A stretch of DNA of 64,000 bases, taken from assembly GCA_030068145.1 (NCBI GenBank), contig JAPJBO010000949.1, positions 22,235 through 86,234 on the forward strand. The letters run 5' to 3'. The stretch is from Diplonema papillatum. Its lineage: Eukaryota > Euglenozoa > Diplonemea > Diplonemida > Diplonemidae. The translations under genes and the position numbers were made by a program. The notes below the pieces were generated by a model, which did not search any database, was not told where the DNA came from, and was given only the letters and a program-made list of their open reading frames with translations. This document shows positions 42,716-50,874 of the stretch, piece by piece (position 1 is the stretch's first letter; the number at the start of each line of letters is the position of its first letter).

Positions 42716-42847
42716 TCGACTGCTCGTCGGGCTTCCTGTCTGATGTAGAGGCACGGTTACAACGTGCCGTTCTCGGCTGATCGCATCTCTGTATTCTCAA
42801 TATTGAGCCAGTTCACCCCCCTGCTGATACACTGCTGATAGGCTGTG

Positions 42848-42945
42848 CTTGTGTTAACAAAGCATTGTTGGTACTAAAACTTAGTAGTTGGCAGCGTACT
42901 AGTGAGTTCCGCTACTGCGCGCAAACAGAAAGAAAGCGCCGTACT
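42848..42945 (+). repeat. Dispersed repeat L, copy 2
   Basis: Matches 3995-4095: TTGTGTTAACAA.GCATTG, GGCAGCGTACTAGTGAG and CAGAAAGAAAGCGCC. Repeat I follows directly. Confidence 0.7.
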
Positions 42946-43337
42946 AACTTTCGGGTCAGAATGCAAAGAATCTGTGGCGATCATCCGCATCGCCGGCGTC
43001 GCGCGCTGTGCAAGACAGCAGCAGTGGTTCGAATGCAGAACACCCGTGGCACCCGGTTCTCTGCTCCCGGTCTGAGTCAGTTCTGGTGGGGAGCGACAGT
43101 TGCGAAACGCCAAGACAAAATCCAAGGACACTGTTCGGTAGATTTCGCTCCCGCCGACGCTTGCACGAAATTAGCTGACAGTAAGCCTCCAGTATCTACC
43201 TCTCGATCGCACCGTTGTGGTTAGAATGCAGAGTATCCGTAGCGATGGCCTGCATTAGCCACTAGGTGGCTACCTCTCGATTGCACCGTTGTGGTTAGAA
43301 TGCAGAGTATCTGTAGCGATGCCCTGCATTAGCCACC

Positions 43338-43640
43338 AGGTGCCCAACTCTTCGATCGTACCGTGTCGTGCTTGAAGCAGCAGGCAGGTCGATGCACTTC
43401 CAGGATACAGGGGTGGGGACTGGCTCAAATGTAGAGCACCCAAACGCGCTCGCCGAGCTGGTGAATTTCACCGCAATCTTCCATTTCCTTCCCCCCCCCC
43501 TCTCCCCGCGCTCCGCTTCTTTTCTCACACCGCCCGCCCAACGGCACGAGGCAGTGTTTTCAAGAAACTACGCATTTCTTTTCCAGGGTGTCCATCCGTT
43601 TCGTTATAGCAGTGCCCGCGCAGCAACCAAAAAGGGGTAG
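43338..43640 (+). repeat. Dispersed repeat K, copy 1 (~300 bp)
   Basis: Matches 54846-55125. Shared blocks include GTGTCGTGCTTGAAGCAGCA, CAATCTTCCATTTCC and AGGGTGTCCATCC, plus CAGTGCCCGCGCAGCAA. Identity is high with a few gaps. Confidence 0.8.
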
Positions 43641-43690
43641 CGAAGGCACCCGAGAGCTGCCACTATCGAGCTTGCTCGGACGTGCTCGGC

Positions 43691-43775
43691 CTGGAGACAG
43701 TATTTGTTACAGCTAAAAAGAACGTTGGCAGCGGTTTAACCAAATCACATACAGGTTAAATCGCACAAACAAAAA
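43691..43775 (+). repeat. Repeat G, copy left of the tyrosine-recombinase element
   Basis: CTGGAGACAGTATTTGTTAC through CAGCGGTTTAACCAAATCAC. The same 85-base unit lies in the same orientation right of the element at 47298-47385. The pair may be terminal repeats of the element or independent insertions, since a third copy at 32733 has no element beside it. Confidence 0.75.
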
Positions 43776-43931
43776 GCGACCAAGTAAGGTGTACACGAAA
43801 GAAGCCATGCATGCCCCCACAAACCCACCCGTATTAGCTTTAAAAGAACCCATTCGACGAAAGTCACCCGGAGACTCTAAAATCCCGGATTCTCAAGCGA
43901 ACTATAACTCTAAAAAATATTGCTCGTGCAG

Positions 43932-44846
43932 ATGGCGATTGACCTGAAGGCTGTCGACTGGTCTCCCATCGAGGTCGTCCTTGCCCCCGACGGTTGGGAG
44001 GCCGCCGACGAGGACGTGGACTGCTGCGTCGACTGTGGAAAGACCCACAACTCGGGTGCCTTCTGCGCCCGGTGCGGCAAACGGGGGTTCCCGTCATGCC
44101 TGAAGGCATCCCTGCCGAAGGAGGTCGCGCCCCTGTTCCTCGAACACTTGTCCGAGGACGGCTGGGTCTGTCCCCAGTGCCTGGTGTCACTACACCTGGC
44201 CGGCAGCAGCCTAAAAGAAGAACAGAACGCGAGGGGGACCCGTGATCACGATCCGGCCGTCCCCCCGAGCTTGGACCCATGCTCCCTGCTCGCTGCTCTC
44301 GAAGAGGGGCCAGTCAAGACTGCCTTTCTTGCATTGTTTGCACAGTCTGCCATGCGGGCTCAGCTCGCTCCAGTGCCAGCCGCACCGGTCACTACCGAAG
44401 CGGTGGATCCTCGTCGAGTCACTACTTGGCTGGAAGGATTGGCGAGCGGACAGGGGCGACAGATGATTCTGTCGGAGGTTAAGGCACGGTACACGTACCA
44501 CCTGGTGCCAGAGCACCCCCACGATGCGGGAAGCTCCCTGGATCATGAGCGGAGGATGCATTTCTCCACGCTCACGGCTCTGATGCCCCTGGCACACAGC
44601 TCCCCGCCTGTCCTCCAGGTTTTGCACCAGATCATGGTCCGCCTCGAAGCCCTTCGCCTTAAATGCCTCCACTCGAACGGCACTGAGTTCCAGGTTTCCT
44701 GGGAGACTCGCTTCGGGTCCATGGACTATGCCGACTTCACGAAGGCGGCCTTGATCCAAGCCCAGAAGGCCATGGCCGAGCTGGCAAAAAAGGCAGACAA
44801 CAAGGAGGAGAAGAAGGAGCCCTCCCTGAAGAGGCCTCGAAGGTGA
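43932..44846 (+). CDS. Retroelement ORF1 (Gag-position protein with PHD-like finger)
   Basis: 304 codons. Residues about 32-83 hold a Cys/His cluster (VDCCVDCGKTHNSGAFCARC, then GFPSC, then WVCPQC) spaced like a PHD or related treble-clef finger. The middle part is mixed helical, and the C-terminus is lysine-rich (KKADNKEEKKE...KRPRR), which suits nucleic-acid binding or nuclear entry. In this position it likely serves as the element's Gag-like protein. Treated as part of the fossil element. Confidence 0.6.
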   Translation: MAIDLKAVDWSPIEVVLAPDGWEAADEDVDCCVDCGKTHNSGAFCARCGKRGFPSCLKASLPKEVAPLFLEHLSEDGWVCPQCLVSLHLAGSSLKEEQNARGTRDHDPAVPPSLDPCSLLAALEEGPVKTAFLALFAQSAMRAQLAPVPAAPVTTEAVDPRRVTTWLEGLASGQGRQMILSEVKARYTYHLVPEHPHDAGSSLDHERRMHFSTLTALMPLAHSSPPVLQVLHQIMVRLEALRLKCLHSNGTEFQVSWETRFGSMDYADFTKAALIQAQKAMAELAKKADNKEEKKEPSLKRPRR

Positions 44847-44882
44847 GGGTCGGCGAGTCCCGCAGGCCTGCCTACCGCGGGT

Positions 44883-45803
44883 TTGTGGGCAGAGGTGGTA
44901 AAGAGGTCACTACCTCGGAAACAAGACTTCGGGTGTCCCGATCAAGATCGGTTCCGAAGGGATCAGGAGGCACTCCTCCTCGCCGTGCAGAAGTGCTACA
45001 AGAGCACCCCTGCCATGCTGTCAGTGGTGAGCCGCGCTCAGAGATACGCGGAGGAGGCCCGACGCTTTCGCCCCACGTTATCCGACGAGGAAGCCTTCCT
45101 GATGTGGGTGAATCGGAAGGTGACGGCTGGCGAGATCAAGGCCGAGTCGGCTCTCCAGTACGTGACCTACTTCCGGATGTCTCGGGTGAACTGGATGAGC
45201 GCATACCGGCGCTCGGTCAGGCTGACCATGGATCAGTTCGAGGACCGACGTACCCGCGATGCCGGGCGGACCCCATCCAAAGAGGAGGTCCTACAGGTGG
45301 TCTCACGAGGCCCCGGCTTGCATACCATGGCCCTCCGGTTCCAGTGGTCGACGGCGTGCCGGTTCGTGGACCTGCAACGGGTCCGGTTGGACCACATGTG
45401 GTCGGTGGACAAGCAACAGGTCATGATCCTGTTTGTCGGCGGGAAGACCGACCCGACGTCCCGAGGACAGGGTCTCTTACTGCCACGAAGCGGGGCTTTT
45501 CTGACGCCTTTTTGGGAATGGATCACCATCCAACGCCCTGCCAGCGGCCCCAAGGCGTTCGTGTTCCCCAACCTGTCAAGACAGGCTTACAACAGTTTCC
45601 TTCAAGAGGAGCTGGGGGTTCCTTCACACAGGATCAGACATGCCGCGCTGACTTGGGTGGCTTTTGTGGAAGGAGAGCAAGCAGCGATGTGCGTAGGTCG
45701 TCACCTCAACCCCAGGACGACGCGGCTGTACACGCCGCATCACCTTTGGCAGCCGGTCCAGCGGACAGTCCCGGGTACAGCTGCGCTGCAGAAAACCGAC
45801 TGA
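44883..45803 (+). CDS. Retroelement tyrosine recombinase
   Basis: 306 codons. The N-terminal half is helical, like the SAM-like core-binding domain of phage-type integrases (DEEAFLMWVNRKVTAGEI). The catalytic half shows the expected series: an Arg in STACRFVDLQRVRL, HRIRHAALTW matching H-x-x-R, GRHLNPRTT with the second His region, and the nucleophile Tyr in TTRLYTP. It would insert circular element DNA by strand exchange, in contrast to the integrases of LTR elements. It starts 37 bases after ORF1 in the same frame. Confidence 0.75.
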   Translation: MWAEVVKRSLPRKQDFGCPDQDRFRRDQEALLLAVQKCYKSTPAMLSVVSRAQRYAEEARRFRPTLSDEEAFLMWVNRKVTAGEIKAESALQYVTYFRMSRVNWMSAYRRSVRLTMDQFEDRRTRDAGRTPSKEEVLQVVSRGPGLHTMALRFQWSTACRFVDLQRVRLDHMWSVDKQQVMILFVGGKTDPTSRGQGLLLPRSGAFLTPFWEWITIQRPASGPKAFVFPNLSRQAYNSFLQEELGVPSHRIRHAALTWVAFVEGEQAAMCVGRHLNPRTTRLYTPHHLWQPVQRTVPGTAALQKTD

Positions 45804-47064
45804 ACCACCGCCCCGCTAAGCCTCCATTGTGGCCGCGCCACCTGGACAAGATCCTCCAGGGTTACGACTACGCCAACGGTTGGTTGGACGCCAGCAGTGG
45901 AAAGCGCGTAACGAAAGCATCCTATGAAGGTGAAATAGCTTCGACGGCTCCGCCCTTCAGTCACGAAGCGCTCTTGCACGATTTTCCCGCTCTCCGGACC
46001 AACATGCGATGGTTACTGGATTCCGAGTTCATCGGAAGCATGTTAAGACCGGGTTCGTTCGTATCCGGCCCTGGTCCGCGCAACTCACGAATGAGGCCGC
46101 ACGTTGAGCGCTTGCTCGTGTTGAAGATCGCTGCGCCGGTCAGCTCCGGTTCATCCTCAGCTGCGAGTCAATCAACCGGGCCACGGCACACGTGCCTTTG
46201 CCGCCCTGCGACCTACCCAGCTACGCCACCATCGTGAGTACGCTGCTGTCCCGCAAGTGGGTGGCTGAGTTCGACTTCCGCTCCTTTTTTTTCCAGTTTG
46301 CGCTGCCTCCAGAGGTCAGAAAGTATTTCTGTTTCCGTATTGAGGGCAGGCTGTTGTGGATGACGCGCCTGCCGATGGGCTACCGCGCTGCGCCTCAGGC
46401 GGCCCAGGCGGTCTCGCTGGAGCTTGCGGTTGCCGCCGCTCAGGGTGTGGACGTTGAGGTTCTCGCGTGGATCGATAACGTGATATTTGTGGCGGACACT
46501 GAGGCCGAAGTTATAGAGGCCTCAGCTCGCTTCAAGGCTTTGACTTCGAAGTACGGCTTGACCATCGGGAGCTGGTCCGAGCCTTCTACCCGGGCGGTGC
46601 TGCTGGGATTGGAAGTCGACCTCGCAGCGAAGAGATGGCGTGTGGACCCATCCTGGATAGGGAAGGCTGGACCGGTGATGGATCGCATCCGGGAGTGTAG
46701 TGAGGCTCCCGTCCGCGTGTGGTGGAAACTGACTGGGTCTCTGCTCTGGCGTCGCCACGTGATGGGGTACCCTCTCCACGAGGTACTTCTCCTCTTGCAG
46801 TGGATGTCAACCCTGGCTTCCGGCCGTTCGTCCACCGACAGCGCGTTCTGGGACTCCGTCGCGCCTTGCCCAGCTGCGGTCAAGAGCTGCCTCGTGATGG
46901 GCTGCGTACGCCGCGGTTACACGCTTCGTCAGGATGCGATGCAGCTGCTAAGTCTGATGAACAAGAGCTTGGCCTCATCCAGGAGCCGGCTGAATATCAG
47001 CTACGTCCCGTCGCTCCAGAACATCGCGGATCAGTACACAAGACTAAATCACCCGCAATGTTAG
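45800..47064 (+). pseudogene. Retroelement reverse transcriptase / RNase H region
   Basis: Recognisable as the DIRS/Ty3-type reverse transcriptase: VAEFDFRSFFFQFALPPEVR (palm motif A), LLWMTRLPMGYRAAPQAAQ (motif B), then the palm turn and connection region, and a tail SYVPSLQNIADQYTR that matches the end of RNase H-like domains (V-P-S-x2-N-x-AD). It follows the recombinase. Treated as part of the fossil; the region is not resolved into a single frame. Confidence 0.65.
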
Positions 47065-47297
47065 CGCCCAACATCGACAGCCCACTTCGTCGAGTCCTCG
47101 TCAAGTGGGTCGGTTGGTTCTTCCTCCGTGTGGCATGCAGTTCATCATATCAGGCGAGCAACCGCCTTTTTGCTTAGTCTTCCGCCGGGTCCCATCCCGC
47201 GTCATCAGTCGCTCACGGTAGGAGGGGGGGGGGGTTCGAATAGGGGCCGCTCGTGCTCCGATGCCTGTTCTTTTTTGCGACAACCAATTTCTGCTTC

Positions 47298-47385
47298 CCT
47301 GGAGACAGTATTTGTTACCGCTAAAAAGAACGTTGGCAGCGGTTTAACCAAATCACATACAGGGAAAAATCGCACAAACAAAATT
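47298..47385 (+). repeat. Repeat G, copy right of the tyrosine-recombinase element
   Basis: Same unit and orientation as 43691-43775. It ends about 65 bases before the start of DUF2431 gene 4, so it forms part of that gene's upstream region. Confidence 0.75.
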
Positions 47386-47450
47386 AAGTTAAGAGCAACG
47401 ACACAGCTGCTCCCGGTACATTTTCATATCCACATTATTGTCGTATCAGC

Positions 47451-48119
47451 ATGTCGCACTGCCCGCTGACTTCGCACGACCGTATCCTGGTCGTCGGCGA
47501 CGGCAATTGCAGCTTCGGTCTGGCCCTGGCGCGCTTGTCCGCTTGCAGCCGGCCGTATGGATGGGAGACACGCATCGTCGTCTCGGACGTCAAAGGCATC
47601 TGCCAAGAGAGTGCGATATGCGAAGAGTTGGCGGCTCGCGGCGTCGAGGTCCGCCAGCGCTTCGACGCGACGTCGGCGGCTAGCTACGCACGCTTGCCTT
47701 TCTGCCCGACGGCCGTCGTGTTCAACTTCCCGCACACCGGCCGCAATCAGGAGGTCGAGGCCAACCGTAGATTGCTGTCCGAGTTCTTTGCAGCGCTGCC
47801 CAAGAAGTTTCACCGGCACACCCGCGTCTACGTGACGGTGAAGACCGGGAGTCCGTACGACGGGTGGTGCGTCACTGACCGCGGTTCGGCGGCCGGTTGG
47901 TATTGTGAAGGGAACCTGCCCTTCGACGCCAACTTCTGGCACAGTTACGGATACAGGCACGCGACCACAGCGAACCTCAGCTTGACTGTCGACATCAGCT
48001 CGGCGTGTACTTACGAGTTCCGTCACTGTACCAGCGACGTTTTCGGCGACGAAGTCCACCCGATACGCAGTGCCGTCGTCTGTCATAGCGGGACTTCGTA
48101 CGTGTACTACTTCTTCTAG
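47451..48119 (+). CDS. DUF2431 / BMT5-like methyltransferase-family protein 4 (compact form)
   Basis: 222 codons. SAM motif ILVVGDGNCSFGLALARL (about residues 12-29), IVVSDVKG near 45, VRQRFDATSAASYA near 68, AVVFNFPHTGRNQ near 92, VYVTVKTGSPYDGW near 127 and NFWHSYGYRHA near 162. Short C-terminal extension ending SYVYYFF. Closest in layout to gene 3. The family makes N3-methyluridine in large-subunit rRNA; this member's target is unknown. Two decayed partial copies of its 3' end follow within 800 bases, and repeat G plus the retroelement lie immediately upstream. Confidence 0.85.
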   Translation: MSHCPLTSHDRILVVGDGNCSFGLALARLSACSRPYGWETRIVVSDVKGICQESAICEELAARGVEVRQRFDATSAASYARLPFCPTAVVFNFPHTGRNQEVEANRRLLSEFFAALPKKFHRHTRVYVTVKTGSPYDGWCVTDRGSAAGWYCEGNLPFDANFWHSYGYRHATTANLSLTVDISSACTYEFRHCTSDVFGDEVHPIRSAVVCHSGTSYVYYFF

Positions 48120-48339
48120 TGCTCTAGCACGGGATGTGTCCTTCCTCGTGTGAAGACGGCAGGTCCGCCGCTTCAAATACCCAGAAAAACGGCGCGGAAA
48201 CACCTGACATCAATGGATCTTCTGTGGCCTGTCACGTACGTCGTCGGAACGACTCAGGACACTACGTTGAGCCGGTGTTACCCCCTGCTGAATAGACTGC
48301 TGATGATAGGCTGTCAGAGACTCTGATAGCCCCTGACAG

Positions 48340-48500
48340 TTTGGGTTAGAACGATCCAGCGAAGAATCTGTGGCGATAATCGGCATCGACTAACTACGAG
48401 ACTGTGATGGCTACTGCTGATCGTCCGTACAAGTTTGGGTTAGATAACCGCGACGCCGGCGATGCAGATTATCGCCAAAGGTTCTTTGCATTCTGAGTTC
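48340..48500. repeat. Repeat I, two copies facing each other
   Basis: A direct copy (GTTTGGGTTAGAACGATCC... with GGCGATAATCGGCATCG) and an inverted one (ACCGCGACGCCGGCGATGCA then GATTATCGCC) lie about 80 bases apart, between DUF2431 gene 4 and its first partial copy. Confidence 0.65.
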
Positions 48501-48930
48501 CGTTCCATCAGTGTACCAGCGACGATGTCGGCGACGAACCACCCGACGTGGGGTTCAGTGGGCCGTCAATTATTGCAGGGCTCCGTATTGTACTACTTCT
48601 TCTAGTGTTCTAGCACGAGATGTGTGCTTCCTTGTGTGAAGATGGCAGGTCCGTACAAGGTGCGGTACATCAGCGAACGCGGTTCGGCGACCGAGTGGTA
48701 TTGTGCAAGGAACTTCGGCACCTGCTTCACGGCTACAGATGTAGGCGCGCGACCACAGCGACCCTCAGCCTGACGACGCGTGCTTACGAGTTCCATCACT
48801 GTACCAGCGACGATGTCGGCGACGAACGACCCGACGTGGGGTTCAGTGGGCCGTCAAGTATTGCAGGACTCCGTGCGTTTCTTGGTTGTACTACTTCTTC
48901 TAGTGTTCTAGCACGAGGTTGTCCTTCCTC
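48481..48930 (+). pseudogene. Two partial tandem copies of the 3' end of DUF2431 gene 4
   Basis: CACTGTACCAGCGAC.T.TTC-type sequence from the gene's last codons recurs at about 48512-48610 and 48790-48905. Both copies carry TACTACTTCTTCTAGTG (gene stop and flank), TCTAGCACGAG and CCTTCCTCGTG.GAAGA. The second copy also includes upstream gene sequence (GGTTCGGCG.CCG, GTATTGTG, CGCGACCACAGCGA). Both have drifted, with frame-breaking indels, so they are non-coding. Confidence 0.8.
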
Positions 48931-49229
48931 GTGCGAAGACCGCAGGGCCCGTACAGCCGGTGGGAGACACCAGCGAGCGCGGTGTGGCAGTCGGGTGGTG
49001 ATGGGCTGTGTTGACGGTCTCGTCCTCCGGTGAATTGCAGAGCAACCAGAGTCTCTTGAAGAGGTGGTTGCCCTACCGTTCCTGCGTCGGTTGGTGTCTC
49101 GTGGTCGTTGTGTGTGAAACGTGGCGAATGTTGGCCTTCTGGTAGTGCTGCTTGGAGGCCAGCGCGGCCCGCGATCCTCTACCCTCCCTCTCCCTCTCCC
49201 CCACCGTGGTGGGCTGTGACCTCCGTCCC

Positions 49230-50150
49230 ACATGGACCTGTTACTCCTGGCGTGGGCCTGTAGCCTTCCAGAGGCGACTCTACAAGGCTATGGGTAGCCA
49301 CTGTCTCAACGTGGGCCACCCCCCTGACGCGGGCCTGTAGCCTTCCAGAGGTGACTCTGCGAGGCTATTGGTAGCCACCGTCTCAACGTGGGCCTGATAC
49401 TCCTCACGGTGATCTTCAGGTAGCCACTCCCTAACGCAAGCCTGTATCTAGAGGCGACTCTGCGAGGCTACGGGTAGCCGCTATCCCAACGTGGGCCTGA
49501 TACACCTCACGGTGATCAGGTGGCCACTCCCCTAGGTGGCCACTCCCCTAGGTGGCCACTCCCCTGACGCGGGCCTGTAGCCTTCCAGAGGCGACTCTGC
49601 AAGGCTATTGGTAGCCACTGTCCCAACGTGGGCCTGAAACTCCTCACGGTGATCAGGTAGCCACTCCCCTAAACGCGGGCCTGTTGCCTTCCAGAAGTCA
49701 CTCTGCGAGGCTATGGGTAGCCACTATCTCAACGTGGGCTTGATACTCCTCACGGTGGTCTTCAGGTAGCCACTCCCCTAACCTGGGCCTGTAGCCTTAT
49801 AGAGGCGACTCTGCGAGGGTATGGGTAGGCGTGGCCTGTGGCCTCACAGGTGACTCTGTGTGGGGGGCTGGCCCCGGGGCGGGCCGGGGCTGGGGCTCAG
49901 CTCCGGAAAGTCACGGCTGTCCCGTGGGGCCGAGGCTCCCCGGGGCTGGGAATGAATCTCCTGATTAAACAGTAGGTGTCCCCTGTTGTTCCAGTAGCTA
50001 CATTCCCAGCCCAAGACTCGGCCAGCCCCGGAGCCAGCCCCCACACTGACGGTCTGCGAGGCTATGGGCCTGTTACTCCTCACGGCGATCTTCAGGTAAC
50101 ACCCCTACGTGGGCCTGCAGCCTTCCAGAGGTGACTCACGGGTAGCCTCT
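49230..50150 (+). repeat. ~110-120 bp satellite
   Basis: Repeated modules GGGCCTGTAGCCTTCCAGAG, GCGACTCTGCGAGGCTATGG, GTAGCCACT.TCTCAACGTG, TACTCCTCACGGTGATC and AGGTAGCCACTCCC occur about eight times with gaps. It is broken at 49858-50046 by a TIR element. Confidence 0.85.
49858..50046 (+). mobile_element. 189 bp MITE-like element inside the satellite
   Basis: Ends GTGTGGGGGGCTGGCCCCGG and the mirrored GTGTGGGGGCTGGCTCCGGG. Interrupted satellite modules continue on both sides (GTGACTCT before; GACGGTCTGCGAGGC after), so the insertion postdates the array. A TGAC..TCT duplication of the target is possible but imperfect. Non-coding. Confidence 0.7.
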
Positions 50151-50874
50151 TTGCCTTCCACCAAGCAAAAACAGAGTCGGTTCCAAGCCGACCCTACCTC
50201 CCATTTCAGACCATCCTACCTTCTCCCTCTTCAAGCCGGATCGTGCGCCTTGTCTTTGTTATCGGTTCGTCCCGTTCTCAGCCTTCCATGTTTCCCGCCC
50301 GTTTCACTTTGGAGTGTCTGCGTCGGTTGTGCAGTAGGGGACTTCCATACCGACTATACCTGCTCGACCATTCCCCCTCTCCGTTTTTCGCAGCGTCTAA
50401 GTATTGCCTCTCACCCTTTCTCATATCTACTCGATTTCCACTAGTTTTGTGCGGCAATGCACGTCAACCCCCACTGCACTCTGCCGTCAAAAAGATGAAC
50501 CATTCTGATAGAAAGTGGGTTGCGCGAGGAGGCCAAGTATGGCATTCAGTGCTGTGATGGTTGGACCGACTTCAACAACGCTGCTACCAGACACACGCAG
50601 AGCACAGCATGAGAGGAATCCTACACGTCGAAGGCCCTGGTGGAATCTGCCAGTTGACTACACGTTTTCGGCACGGAGCTGCGGATCGCCGCCTCAAGGT
50701 GGCGTTGAGCACAAGCCAATCCATACGACAAACGTCGAGCGACTTTCTCGCTCCGATGTATGCCGCAGGAGTGGCGGACACATACTCACACTTTTTGGCG
50801 TTGCATAAAAGTTGACCCCCCAAACGTCAGCAAATATTATATTGGAACAAGTCAAGTTCATAAGACAACAAAAA

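Larger units (their letters stand above)
40981..43690. other. Intergenic region with dispersed repeats
   Basis: Holds the gene 3 flank repeat (40978-41150), an inverted, diverged unit of the 170 bp satellite (41700-41885), hairpin element copy 2 (42019-42156), repeats M (42541-42715) and L (42848-42945), repeat I (42953-43010) and repeat K (43338-43640). A dinucleotide-rich tract and many short frames remain; no gene is recognised. Confidence 0.55.
43691..47385 (+). mobile_element. Tyrosine-recombinase retroelement (DIRS/Ngaro-like) fossil
   Basis: Parts in order: an ORF1 with a Cys/His finger (43932-44846), a tyrosine recombinase (44883-45803) and a reverse transcriptase with an RNase H-like end (to 47064), flanked by direct copies of repeat G. 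Known DIRS-group elements usually place the recombinase after the reverse transcriptase or in the opposite orientation, so recombinase-first order on the same strand is unusual. The parts occupy more than one frame. It may carry about one or two breaks, or rely on the frame changes known in the group. Fairly well preserved, so probably not ancient. Confidence 0.75.
48931..50874. other. Satellite region and aldolase upstream sequence
   Basis: Apart from the satellite (49230-50150) and its inserted element, there is no gene. The last ~60 bases before the aldolase start resemble those before the second aldolase copy (GTTGACCCCCCAAAC.TCAGC and a shared GGAACA..), marking the start of the duplicated block. 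Confidence 0.5.
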
